Shown piece by piece: positions 35,580-44,629 of a stretch of DNA of 64,000 bases. The notes under the pieces were generated by a model. The model had not been told where the DNA came from and made no database searches. It worked only from the letters and a program-made list of their open reading frames with translations. Location of the stretch: the NCBI GenBank assembly GCA_947474365.1, contig CANJIU010000030.1, forward strand, positions 24,432 to 88,431, written 5' to 3'. This DNA is from Opitutia bacterium. Its GTDB lineage: Bacteria > Verrucomicrobiota > Verrucomicrobiia > Opitutales > Opitutaceae. Positions within the stretch are counted from its first letter, which is position 1; each line of letters opens with the position of its first letter. Position numbers and translations under genes: made by a program.

Positions 35580-38399
35580 ATGATCCGCCGTTTCGAACGT
35601 GTTTTGATCGTCGCGCTCTGCGCCGCCGTGGGCTGGTTTTATTTCTGGACCGCGCGCTCCAACGGCGATCGCTGGAAATTCGGGCGCGAGCAAAAGGATT
35701 ACTACAATCTGCTGATCGACGGATATCTCGACGGACAGTTGCACATGAAGGTCGAGGTGCCGCCGGAGTTGTTGAAGTTAAAGGACCCCTACGATCCGAC
35801 CCTGCGTCCGCCCGATCTGGGGCTGCACGATGCCTCATTCTACAAGGACAAGTATTATGTCTATTTCGGCGTGGCGCCGGTCGTGGTGCTGATGCTGCCG
35901 TTCCGATTGATTGCAGGCTTCGACCTGCCGCTGGCGATCGCGACGATCATTTTCGTCTACGGCGGTTTTCTGGCGAGCGTGGGGATTTGGCTCGCGCTGC
36001 GACGGCGGTATTTCCCCAAGACAAACGCGCTGGTGGTGTTGGCCTTCATTCCGGTGTTGGGTCTGGCCAGTCTCGGGCCGGTGCTGCTGCGGCGCCCGCA
36101 CATGTGGGAAATGCCGATCAGCGCGGGTTACTGTTTCGCGATGCTCACGTTGCTGTGCGTGTGGCGCAGCCTGCAGGTGGAACGTCGCGCGAGCGGCCTG
36201 TCACTGGCAACCGCGCGGGCGTTGTGGTTTTCTGGTGCCGGTCTCTGCCTTGGTTTGGCGATTGGCTCCCGCCCCACCTACCTGCTGGCCGGGCCGTTGC
36301 TCGCCATGCCGTTGGTGTGGTGGTGGCGGGCGGAGCGTCGTTTTCCATGGCGGGCGACCCTGGGCGCGGTAGTGCCGCTGGCGATGATCGGGGCGGCGTT
36401 GGCGTGGCACAATTACGCGCGCTTCGACGACCCGCTGCAATTTGGCCAGGCGTACCAATTCAGCCTCGATTATGAGTCGAAGATGACGCACTTCAGCGCG
36501 AGCAATGTGCCGTTCAACGCCTGGCGGTACTTCTTCTCGCCGGCGCAGTGGTCGCCGTATTTCCCCTTCATCCATCCGGCGGAATTACCACCGAAGCCAC
36601 CGAAATTTGGCGGGCACGACGACGTCTATGGCATCCTGCGCAACATGCCGATCGCCTGGCTCGCGCTCATGATTCCGCTGGCGTTGTGGCGACGCGATCG
36701 GGAGGAGCGTGGTGCTCTCGGAGCCTGGCTCGCCGCGGCCACGGCGCTTTTTGTCGGGATGGCGGGGGTGCTCCTTTTCTTTTTCGGCTCGTTGGCCCGC
36801 TACCAGAGCGATTTCACGCCGGTGCTGATTTTGCTTTCCGGAGTGGGCGCGCTGGCGGTCGAGCGGTGGCTGGGCGCGACCGGCCCGGCAATCGTGCGCT
36901 TTGGTGCCCGCGTGCTCTTGTTGTCGGCCGCTGCCGTCTCGGTGGGATTTGCGATCCTCTTCAGTTTGCAACTCGACGGCCTTCTCGGCGAACGCAACCC
37001 GCGCGCCGCGTACGCCGTCGCCCGGACGCTCAATCGGCTGCCGGCGCTGTGGGAGCGTCTGCGCGGCACGCGCCACGGCGCGGCGGAGGTGACGTTGCGG
37101 CTTCGACCTGCGCCGCCCGGCCGCTGTGAGTTGCTCACGATTGGCGATGCCCCGCGCATCGACCGCGTGATGTTGCATCGCCTCGAATTCGACCGCGTGC
37201 AGTTCGGTTTCGAAACCGGTGGGGCCCCCGAGATCCTTAGCCGGCCGATGACTGTTGATTTTGGCCGGGATCATCAGATGCGCGTCACCGCGGGTTCGCT
37301 CTTCCCTCCCTCGACGCATTCGCGGTTCGAGGGATTGCCGGCAGACGAAGTTGACCGCCTCACCCGGCTCGTTCGGCTCGAGTTTGACGATGAAACCGTG
37401 ATCGATGAACGGCGCCGGTTTGAACCCGGTTCCCGGGTGTTGCGGACCGTGGGCGGCGTCGGTTCCGAGGTGAGCGGCCTGCGACGGGTGGCGGCGGTGG
37501 ACCGGACCGCCAACGCACCGGCGGGATTTGTGCGGTTGCGCGTGACCTTTCCCGAGCGTCCGCCGACGCCGCGCGAGCCCTTGGTGGAGATTGGCGATGC
37601 AGTGTCGGGCGCGGTGATATTCGTCCACTATGTCGATGACACCGGGCAAATCGCGTTTGGCAGTTCGTTCCGCGGTGAGCGGAGTCCCGCCGGTGATTCC
37701 ACCACCGTCGATTTGGCGCGGGCCCACGACGTCGCTGTCCGCTGGTTGCCGGTTGATGATGCCCGGCACAGGAGGCTCGAGGTGAGGCTGGACGGAATGA
37801 TCGTTTATCATCGCGAGATCGCCTGGCCGGAGCGCGACGGAGCGGTTGTCGCTGGGAGAAATCTCCATGCCGAACCGGGCTGCGCGCCGTCGTTCACCGG
37901 CAAGCTGCACAGTGTCCAGCGCAGCGCCGATGGTCGGGATCCGTTGCTCGGTCGAGGAGGAGTCGTGAAAATGCGCGTGCTCCTTCCCCGGGTTCGCCCG
38001 GGCACGTTTGATCCGCTGCTCGTCACCGGACGGCACGGCGGCGGCGACATCCTGCTCGTCGAGTACGTCGATGCGCAGTCAGTGCGGTTTGCGCTCGATC
38101 ACTGGGGCAGTGCTCTGCTGCGCAGCGAACCGGTGCGGCTCGATCCGGCCCTCCCGCAGGAGATCGAAATCAGCCTGACCTCGCTTGTGCCGCCCACGGA
38201 GTTTGCACTCGCGCCACACCAGCATCGCGGCCGGGTCGAGGTCAGAGTGGCCGGCACGTCGGTGTGGGACGTCCAGACCTATCTTTTCACCGTGCCGGCG
38301 GAGGAAGTCTATGTTGGGCGCAATTCCATCGGCGGATCTAACGGCGGCCCGACCTTCACGGGCGACATCCTGGCGGTGGAACGCGTGGCGCGCGAATGA
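35580..38399 (+). CDS. GT-C-like membrane protein with C-terminal tandem LamG-like modules
   Basis: 939 residues. After an N-terminal helix comes a first extracytoplasmic loop with KDYYNLLIDGYLDGQLHM, KDPYDPTLRP and DKYYVYFGVAPVVV, matched almost motif for motif by the protein at 47724-50105. About a dozen helices run to roughly residue 465. The remainder is extracytoplasmic and beta-rich, with at least two and perhaps three repeats of a concanavalin/LamG-like unit (about 640-765 and 790-935; for example FALDHWGSALL, VGRNSIGGSNGG). Similar units are N-terminal in the proteins at 42391-44505 and 44630-46720. Likely a periplasmic glycosyltransferase with glycan-binding modules; both activities are inferred. 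It reads opposite to nearly all other genes. Confidence 0.8.
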   Translation: MIRRFERVLIVALCAAVGWFYFWTARSNGDRWKFGREQKDYYNLLIDGYLDGQLHMKVEVPPELLKLKDPYDPTLRPPDLGLHDASFYKDKYYVYFGVAPVVVLMLPFRLIAGFDLPLAIATIIFVYGGFLASVGIWLALRRRYFPKTNALVVLAFIPVLGLASLGPVLLRRPHMWEMPISAGYCFAMLTLLCVWRSLQVERRASGLSLATARALWFSGAGLCLGLAIGSRPTYLLAGPLLAMPLVWWWRAERRFPWRATLGAVVPLAMIGAALAWHNYARFDDPLQFGQAYQFSLDYESKMTHFSASNVPFNAWRYFFSPAQWSPYFPFIHPAELPPKPPKFGGHDDVYGILRNMPIAWLALMIPLALWRRDREERGALGAWLAAATALFVGMAGVLLFFFGSLARYQSDFTPVLILLSGVGALAVERWLGATGPAIVRFGARVLLLSAAAVSVGFAILFSLQLDGLLGERNPRAAYAVARTLNRLPALWERLRGTRHGAAEVTLRLRPAPPGRCELLTIGDAPRIDRVMLHRLEFDRVQFGFETGGAPEILSRPMTVDFGRDHQMRVTAGSLFPPSTHSRFEGLPADEVDRLTRLVRLEFDDETVIDERRRFEPGSRVLRTVGGVGSEVSGLRRVAAVDRTANAPAGFVRLRVTFPERPPTPREPLVEIGDAVSGAVIFVHYVDDTGQIAFGSSFRGERSPAGDSTTVDLARAHDVAVRWLPVDDARHRRLEVRLDGMIVYHREIAWPERDGAVVAGRNLHAEPGCAPSFTGKLHSVQRSADGRDPLLGRGGVVKMRVLLPRVRPGTFDPLLVTGRHGGGDILLVEYVDAQSVRFALDHWGSALLRSEPVRLDPALPQEIEISLTSLVPPTEFALAPHQHRGRVEVRVAGTSVWDVQTYLFTVPAEEVYVGRNSIGGSNGGPTFTGDILAVERVARE

Positions 38400-38439
38400 G
38401 GTTGCGGCCGGGCCGGTTCGTTTCGTCCGATCGCCCGTG

Positions 38440-38838
38440 ATGTTCGATTCCCTCCTGACCGACCGCGAAAACCAGCTGCGCCTGCTGCGCTTCCTCATCG
38501 TCGGTGGCGGAACGGCGTTGGTGCAGGTCGCGGTGTTGCGTGCGTTGAAATCGCGGATGAGCGAGACACTCGCCTTCACCATTTCTTGGGTGGTTTCGAC
38601 GACGACGCACTATCTGGCGAACCGTTATTGGGCTCTGCCCAGCGGCCGGGGCGATGCCGTCCAACAATTCGGCGAATACCTCGTGGCGGTCGCCATCAGC
38701 TATGTGATCAATCTCGGGATGTTCAAATTGCTGCGAAACCACTTCAAGCTGAGCGCATCGTGGGCGACGTTGTGGGCCATCCCGCCGTCCACCATCGTCG
38801 TGTTCCTGATCTTGAACTACCGCGTGTTTGGGCGGTAG
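38440..38838 (+). CDS. GtrA-family small membrane protein
   Basis: 132 residues from the ATG at 38440; a longer in-frame start at 38185 lies in the preceding gene. RFLIVGGGTALVQVAVL, SWVVSTTTHYLANRYW and a last helix ending in VVFLILNYRVFGR give the four-helix GtrA pattern. GtrA proteins are thought to flip undecaprenyl-phosphate-linked sugars across the membrane for GT-C enzymes. It follows the GT-C-like protein by 40 bases on the same strand, which fits a donor-plus-transferase pair. A GtrB-like synthase is at 46752-47684. The gene ends 7 bases before the convergent SDR gene and no terminator is visible. Confidence 0.88.
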   Translation: MFDSLLTDRENQLRLLRFLIVGGGTALVQVAVLRALKSRMSETLAFTISWVVSTTTHYLANRYWALPSGRGDAVQQFGEYLVAVAISYVINLGMFKLLRNHFKLSASWATLWAIPPSTIVVFLILNYRVFGR

Positions 38839-38845
38839 GCGGGAA

Positions 38846-39670
38846 CTACCATTTCTTGCCGCGCTCTTCCGGCACGATCCGCCGAAGCATGTAGATGTCG
38901 CTTGCCGCGAGTTCCCCGGCGCGGTCGCCGAGCGTTCGCCACGGATCCCACGGCGCGGACAACAATCGTCCCGAGATGCCGTCGCTTGCTGGCGAAAGCA
39001 ACCATTCGACCAGACCGAGTGCCTGGTCGAGTGGTGCGCCGCCAGAGGCCTTTTGTTTTTGGGCGGCGGCGTATTCGGCCTCGCCGACAACGGTCGGGCC
39101 GAGGCGGAGCACCTCTTCGGTGAGGCGGGTGTTAATTGCGCCGGGCGCGATGGCGTTGATGTCGAGCGCCGAGCCGCGCTCCTCCTCCGCGATGGTTTCG
39201 ACTAGCCGGACCACGGCGGTCTTGGCCGCTGCGTAGGCGGAGAAACGAGCCCGGGACTTCGTGGCGCCTCCGCCTGAGAAACAGACGATCTTGGCACGGC
39301 ACGGCGCTTTCGCGAGCAGCGGGGCAAAGGCCCGGAACGCGAAATAGGTGCCGTCGAGATTCGCGCGAACGGTGGCGGACCAGCGTTCCGGATCGGCGGT
39401 GAGCGCACGACCGATCTCGCCCTGCACGCCGGCGCAGGCGATCAACCCGTCGACATGCGGCCACGCGGCGGCCACATCGGCCGCGGCGCGCTCGACCTGG
39501 CTCCAGTCGGCCACGTCGCAACGCGAGGCGTGAAAGGCCCCGCGCTGCGTCTCGGCAAATTCCGACTGATCCGAGCGGGCGAGTCCCCAGATCTGATGGC
39601 CGCGCGCGAGCAGATGTGTCGCAAGTGCCCGGCCGATTCCGGTGCTGGAGCCGGTGAGGACGAGATTCAT
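38846..39670 (-). CDS. Short-chain dehydrogenase/reductase
   Basis: 274 residues. TGSSTGIG at 6-13 is the classical SDR cofactor loop, and YAAAK carries the catalytic Tyr and Lys. The C-terminal portion (DGISGRLLSAPWDPWRT) is longer than in fatty-acid type reductases and is typical of SDRs encoded in glycan loci. It follows the epimerase gene by 5 bases. It may reduce or oxidise a sugar intermediate, but the substrate cannot be predicted. Confidence 0.85.
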   Translation of the reverse strand: MNLVLTGSSTGIGRALATHLLARGHQIWGLARSDQSEFAETQRGAFHASRCDVADWSQVERAAADVAAAWPHVDGLIACAGVQGEIGRALTADPERWSATVRANLDGTYFAFRAFAPLLAKAPCRAKIVCFSGGGATKSRARFSAYAAAKTAVVRLVETIAEEERGSALDINAIAPGAINTRLTEEVLRLGPTVVGEAEYAAAQKQKASGGAPLDQALGLVEWLLSPASDGISGRLLSAPWDPWRTLGDRAGELAASDIYMLRRIVPEERGKKW

Positions 39671-39675
39671 GCGGC

Positions 39676-40662
39676 TCAGTGCCTCGCGTCGTAGACCCAG
39701 CGATTGGCCTCGAGCCAGCGGAGCGTCCGGACGATGCCCTGCTCAATCGTGAGCTTTGCCTTCCAGCCCGTGGCCTGAATTTTCTTCGTGTCGAGAAAGA
39801 TGAAGGGATTGTCGCCGATCCAGCCGCGGTCACCGCCCGTGTAGTCGAGGCGCGGCTGGAGTCCGAGCGCTCCGCAGATGTAACGGATGCTGTCGTTGAC
39901 CTGCACGTATTCCGGCGTGCCGAGGTTGTAGATTTGGGTGTGGTGCTTCGCGTCGCGCGCCGTCGCGCCGCGGGTGACGTGGAGGATCGCGTCGACGCAG
40001 TCCTGCACATAGAGGTAGCTCTTGCGCTGCGTGCCGTTGCCGAGGACGCGCAGATGGTCGGGATGCGCGAGCAGCTGCTGGTAGAAATCGAAGATGTGCC
40101 CGTGCGTATAGCGTTCGCCGAGGATGGAAACGAAACGGAAAATATACGCCTCGGCGATTTGTCCGCCCTCGGCGTAGGCGGCGATCAAGCCCTCGCCGGC
40201 GGTCTTGGATGCGCCGTAGAGCGAGGTCTGGATGGGAAACGCGTCGGTCTCGGGCGTGGGCCGATCCGGGGTCACGAGGGCCTCGCCGTAGACGGAGCCG
40301 GTCGAGGAAAACGCGATGCGTTTCACTCCGTTGGCGCGCATCGCCTCGAGGACGTTGAACGTGGCGATCGTGTTTTGCTGGAGATCCTTTCCTGGATGCT
40401 TCCAACCATCGCGGACGTCCGCGTTCGCGGCCAAATGCACGACGAAGTCCGCGCCCTGCATCGCCGCGGTCAGCGCGGGCAGGTCAAGGTTGTCTCCGCG
40501 GATGAGTCGGAATTTCGGGTGCGCGGTCGCGCCGTCGAGAAACCGGAGGTGTCCGGTGGAGAGGTTGTCCCACCCGGTCACGGTGGCGCCGTCCGCCAGC
40601 AGGCGGTCGACCAGGTTGGAACCGATGAAACCGGCGGCGCCGGTGACGAAGACGTGTTGCAT
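39676..40662 (-). CDS. NAD-dependent epimerase/dehydratase, UDP-glucose 4-epimerase-like
   Basis: 328 residues from the ATG at 40662; the frame is open to 40764 without a credible start. TGAAGFIG at 7-14 binds NAD, and SSTGSVYGE and LYGASK carry the catalytic Ser/Thr, Tyr and Lys. GERYTHGHIFDFYQQLL and LGNGTQRKSYLYVQDCVDAI are common in GalE-like and UDP-glucuronate decarboxylase-like enzymes. It probably epimerises a nucleotide sugar for the locus. In contrast with the epimerase at 1955-3016 its catalytic tyrosine is present. Confidence 0.87.
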   Translation of the reverse strand: MQHVFVTGAAGFIGSNLVDRLLADGATVTGWDNLSTGHLRFLDGATAHPKFRLIRGDNLDLPALTAAMQGADFVVHLAANADVRDGWKHPGKDLQQNTIATFNVLEAMRANGVKRIAFSSTGSVYGEALVTPDRPTPETDAFPIQTSLYGASKTAGEGLIAAYAEGGQIAEAYIFRFVSILGERYTHGHIFDFYQQLLAHPDHLRVLGNGTQRKSYLYVQDCVDAILHVTRGATARDAKHHTQIYNLGTPEYVQVNDSIRYICGALGLQPRLDYTGGDRGWIGDNPFIFLDTKKIQATGWKAKLTIEQGIVRTLRWLEANRWVYDARH

Positions 40663-40768
40663 GAAAGGGGGGGAGGAAATCAGCGGGCAGGCGGCTGGTG
40701 CAAGCGTGCAACGCGGTGGCGGCGATCGGGAGGTCGGTGATTTGGACGTCCGTCCGTCGCCCAATCGT

Positions 40769-42283
40769 TCAGGGTCTGGCCGCCGGCCGGGAGGGAGTCG
40801 CGGCGCGCCCGGCGACCTGGTGACGGGCGTCGCGCATCAACGTCTCCAGAGTGGGCAGGGGACGAACGACCATGAACATCTGATAGGCGAACAACCCGCG
40901 CGAAATTCGCATCAGCCCGTCCTGGATGCTCATCACCAGACCCTGGAAAAAGCGGTTTTTTACGACGAGCGGGATAGGGGCGGGAATTCCCATTTCCTTT
41001 TCGACCACGAAGCCCGTTTCCTGCAGCAGCCGGCGCAGGGAGGAAAACGTGAACAGCCGGGTGTGGGTGAGGTCGAGGATCCCGCGCTTGTTGTAGTTGA
41101 ACTGTCCGAGGAACAGCATCAGGCGGGTGACGAAAAAGCCCACATTTCCGGTGGAGATCACGATCTTCAGTCCGCGATTCGCCTGGGCGCGGCGGCGCAG
41201 TTCGTCGCAAAATTTCTCCGGGGAGATCAGATGCTCGATGATGTCGAGCACGAGGAGCACGTGCACGTCGTCGAGCGAACGGGGACAGGGATCGACGTTG
41301 AGATCGGTCACGTAAAATTCGTCAAACGCCCCTTCGGCCGCGCTGGGCTTGAATTGATCCACGCCGATGACGCGGCAGCTTTTCGTGTGCAACGCGGCAC
41401 ACAGATGGCCGGGGCCGCAACCGATGTCCATGACGGTGGCGCCTGCCGGGACTTCGGCGATCGCCCGGGAATGGGTGCTCGGAAAATCCAGCTTGGGCAG
41501 GTAGTGCTTGTTGTCCGCCGCGACCGACTCGAGGTCGAAGTTGCGCCGGTAGACCAGCCCAAATTCCTGCAGCCGGGCGGCGAGGCAGGCCCTCACCTCG
41601 TCGAGCGCGCTGCTGGGTCCATCGAAGGGACGAATCGCAACACCGTCAAGCGCCGGAATCGGGCGCTCCACGATTCGGCTGCCGGAGCGCAAGAATTGGA
41701 TGATGATCTCGATCTCGAAATGCGCGGTGTTCGCGTTGAGTTCGAACGGAATTTTCCGCAGCAGTGGGACCGCACAGATTTTCAGGCCCGAATGATACGC
41801 GCTGAGGTTGGAATGCAGCAGCCGGTTGTGCAGCCAGGAGAGGATCCGGTTTCTGGCGGACCGGAAAAACGAGAGATCGGCGGAGGCTGCCGTCCGCGAA
41901 CCAAGGACGACGTCGGCTTCGCCTCGGGCGAGCGGGCTGAGCAGTTCCGGCAGCGCCGCGGGATCGTGCCGCCCATCGCCGTGCAGGAACGCGACAATGT
42001 CGAATCCCTCACGGATCGCATAGTGGCAGCCAAGTTTTTGGTTGCCGCCGGAGCCCTGTTTCACGGGGTTGGTGAGAACGGTCAGGCGGTGGGGGAAGCG
42101 ATCGAGCTGACGCAGTTGGCTGACAAGGTCCGGTGTCGCGGCGATCGGGCAATCATCGATCAAGAGGACTTCAGTTTCGCATGCCTCCAGCTTCGGGATT
42201 CGCTGCAGCACCCGACGGATCGTCTCGTCCGCCTGATTGGCGACGATAAGGATCAAGACGCGCGGTTTGCGATCGGTTGTCAC
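40769..42283 (-). CDS. GT2 glycosyltransferase fused to a SAM-dependent methyltransferase
   Basis: 504 residues from a GTG at 42283; the frame is open to 42733, but that part overlaps the next gene and is proline/arginine-rich. The N-terminal GT2 domain (about 1-235) has VLILIVANQADETI, LLIDDCP and FLHGDGRHDP, resembling polyprenyl-phosphate glycosyltransferases. The C-terminal domain (about 270-460) has VMDIGCGPGHLCAAL with the aspartate at 286, VLDIIEHLISPE and the late motif LTHTRLFTFSSLRRLLQE. The chain may couple sugar transfer and methylation, or chain ending by methylation; this is inference. The start is uncertain, with no clear ribosome-binding site. Confidence 0.82.
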   Translation of the reverse strand: MTTDRKPRVLILIVANQADETIRRVLQRIPKLEACETEVLLIDDCPIAATPDLVSQLRQLDRFPHRLTVLTNPVKQGSGGNQKLGCHYAIREGFDIVAFLHGDGRHDPAALPELLSPLARGEADVVLGSRTAASADLSFFRSARNRILSWLHNRLLHSNLSAYHSGLKICAVPLLRKIPFELNANTAHFEIEIIIQFLRSGSRIVERPIPALDGVAIRPFDGPSSALDEVRACLAARLQEFGLVYRRNFDLESVAADNKHYLPKLDFPSTHSRAIAEVPAGATVMDIGCGPGHLCAALHTKSCRVIGVDQFKPSAAEGAFDEFYVTDLNVDPCPRSLDDVHVLLVLDIIEHLISPEKFCDELRRRAQANRGLKIVISTGNVGFFVTRLMLFLGQFNYNKRGILDLTHTRLFTFSSLRRLLQETGFVVEKEMGIPAPIPLVVKNRFFQGLVMSIQDGLMRISRGLFAYQMFMVVRPLPTLETLMRDARHQVAGRAATPSRPAARP

Positions 42284-42390
42284 GGCGGGATCAAGGGAGT
42301 GAGCGATGCGACCAACCGGCGCAACGCGGATTGCGTGGGGGAGATTCTCCTCGTTGGCGGCAGCGGTTTGACGCTGGCCCGCGCGACTCC

Positions 42391-44505
42391 TTATCGGGTC
42401 GGCACCGAAAAAAACTTGTCCACCCGTTCGCCCCATTGCCGGTGGCTTTCGTGGACCTCTTCCGGCACGCCCCACACCACTTCGGACTGGAAGTGCAGGG
42501 AAAGTCCGAGCGTCAGCACCGACGAGAATGCCGTCGCCGCGCACACGCATGCGATTGCCGCTACCCGGCGGATTCCGGTTTTTGCGTCGATGAACGCGAC
42601 CCCGAACATCGCGGCGATGATCAGCGGTGGACAAAAATCGGCGGTGTAGCGGTGGCTGATGGCGGCGAACGTCAGGAGGCACGCGAGTAAGGGCAGGGTC
42701 GCCAGCCCGACCACCACGATCGGAGGGCGGCACGATTGGAATCCGAAGCAGGAGGCGCAGCCAAAGGCGGTCAGGACGACGAGGCCGGCCATCGCGCCGG
42801 GGATCGCCGCGGCTGGTTCGTGAATGTCGATTTTTGCTGAGGAACGATCGGCCGCGACCGGCTTGAAACGAAAATATGGAAACCGGGGACTGACGGTGAA
42901 GCCCGGCGAACTCACATACGCGGCCAGATTCGTCGGTAGGTTCGCGAGGTGAAATTTCTTCCCGTCGAACTGCGCGATGCGCTCCGGGGTGTATTGCACG
43001 TGGTACTGCAACGGCGCGCCGTCAAAGGTCCCGAATTTCAGGTAGGCCACGCCCTGGAGGGACAGGAGCCCGGCCACTGCCAGCACCCCGACGGTCAATG
43101 GTGTCCGCCATCCTGAACGCGTGGATCGCTGAGCCACCAATTGGACCAAGGCAACCGCCCCGAGCAGGCAAAGGGCGAACAGCCCGGTTGGTGGTCGCGC
43201 CTGGACTGAAAGCGTGCCGAGGACGAGCGCGGTTACCCACCAGCGGGTGGCCGGCGTCGCGAGGTGGCGCAGGGAAAAATAACCGCTCCAAACCGCGGTC
43301 GCCACGCCGCAAAGAAGTGCCTCGTGATAACCATAGGCCCGGCTGGCGAGAAAGAGGAGCGTGCTGCCAAATCCGGTGGCGCACAGCGCCAGCAAGGCCA
43401 GGCCGGGCGCCGGGCTCGCGTCCGCACCGCGCATGAGTCGCGTGACGTGGCGCAGGAGCGCGTACGTTCCGAAAAGGACGGCGACAAAATAGCTGAGCAA
43501 AAAACTGCGGGTGAGAAGTCCGAAGCCAAGGCCCGTGAGGACAAAAGGGACGCGCAGCAGGGCCGGGGTGGGGCCGAAGTAGCCGTAGATCTTGCCGCCC
43601 ACCTTGAAGGCTTCGCCGCCGAGCGCCTCCTCCGGGACGTCCCAGCGGCCGGCCAGCAGGCTCTGCGCTTGGAAATCGTAAAACGCGCCAAAGGCGTCGG
43701 GATAGATGAAGGAAAAGTTTCCACTCGTTAGCACCCAGCTGAACGCGATCCCATTGGCGAGGACTCCAGCCGCGAACCAAGCGTGGGAATTTTTGGTCAA
43801 GCGTCCGAGGAGCGTGCGGATGGGGAGATCGGCGATCCGACGCGGAAGGAATCGTCGGGTGAGCCAAACCGCGCCGGCGCTCGCCGCAAGAATCGGAAGC
43901 AAATGCCAGCCGTGATGGTTCTGCCAGGACCTGAGCCGGGCTTGTCGGGAAAATAATCCGGAGGCGCCACCCTGCAATTTTGGACCATCCGGCAGGATCA
44001 TTTCGCCGTTGAACTGCTTTCCGAACGAGACCCCGGCCACGGGATTTTCGCCGAAGTAGACGCAGTTCCGATTGCCGGGAGTGAGGTTCACTTCGTGTCG
44101 GATCACATCCTGATCATTGACCACCAATCGCAGGATACCGGTCTTTGCGGTGGGGGCGGTGCCGGCGGTGGCGAGTGCGGGCATCTCGAGGCGGCACGGA
44201 TAGGCGAGGCCAGGACGATAAGTGATGCGCGGCGACACGACCTCCTGTCCGTTCGCCAAATGGCTGAAGTAGATGGTTTGTTCGTCCTGAAAATAGACTT
44301 GCAGCACACTTCCGGTTCGAAACCCACCGGTAGCGACCAACGGTTCGGCTCGTCCTGGGATCCCCACTGGGAGCTTCAGGTAGAACGGGAGCATCGGAGG
44401 GAGCGGCGGGACGTATCTCAGAATGTCGACTGCGGCGAGCAACGCGAACGTCGCAAGCCCGACCAACCAGATCAGGTGCGGGGAGTGAGCTGAATTCGCT
44501 TTCAT
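42391..44505 (-). CDS. GT-C-like membrane protein with N-terminal LamG-like module
   Basis: 704 residues. One helix (about 12-30) is followed by an extracytoplasmic beta module (about 35-185) with FYLKLPVGIPGRAEPLVATG, VVNDQDVIRH and YFGENPVAGVSFG. The core starts with the loop FYDFQAQSLLAGRWDVPEE and IYGYFGPTPALLRVPF, then about ten helices. It is a full-length paralogue of the protein at 44630-46720, and its core loops resemble those of 35580-38399 and 47724-50105. Likely a periplasmic glycosyltransferase whose module binds glycan; both are inferred. Confidence 0.8.
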   Translation of the reverse strand: MKANSAHSPHLIWLVGLATFALLAAVDILRYVPPLPPMLPFYLKLPVGIPGRAEPLVATGGFRTGSVLQVYFQDEQTIYFSHLANGQEVVSPRITYRPGLAYPCRLEMPALATAGTAPTAKTGILRLVVNDQDVIRHEVNLTPGNRNCVYFGENPVAGVSFGKQFNGEMILPDGPKLQGGASGLFSRQARLRSWQNHHGWHLLPILAASAGAVWLTRRFLPRRIADLPIRTLLGRLTKNSHAWFAAGVLANGIAFSWVLTSGNFSFIYPDAFGAFYDFQAQSLLAGRWDVPEEALGGEAFKVGGKIYGYFGPTPALLRVPFVLTGLGFGLLTRSFLLSYFVAVLFGTYALLRHVTRLMRGADASPAPGLALLALCATGFGSTLLFLASRAYGYHEALLCGVATAVWSGYFSLRHLATPATRWWVTALVLGTLSVQARPPTGLFALCLLGAVALVQLVAQRSTRSGWRTPLTVGVLAVAGLLSLQGVAYLKFGTFDGAPLQYHVQYTPERIAQFDGKKFHLANLPTNLAAYVSSPGFTVSPRFPYFRFKPVAADRSSAKIDIHEPAAAIPGAMAGLVVLTAFGCASCFGFQSCRPPIVVVGLATLPLLACLLTFAAISHRYTADFCPPLIIAAMFGVAFIDAKTGIRRVAAIACVCAATAFSSVLTLGLSLHFQSEVVWGVPEEVHESHRQWGERVDKFFSVPTR

Positions 44506-44629
44506 GCCGCCACCGCTGGTGGGCCGGAGCGGGGTGCCCTACTTGCTCCGATGAAAAAGATGTCGGTCGGATCGGGGCGCGTTAGCATGAAGAGGACGGG
44601 TGTCGGCAAGGTGGCGATGGAACTGTTGG

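Noticed and set aside
35272..35583. 103-codon plus-strand frame in the divergent region
   Set aside because: Low-complexity translation, stop overlaps the next start, no family resemblance; more likely promoter DNA.
38839..38845. Terminator between the convergent GtrA and SDR genes
   Set aside because: Only 7 bases separate the genes and I see no hairpin followed by T residues.
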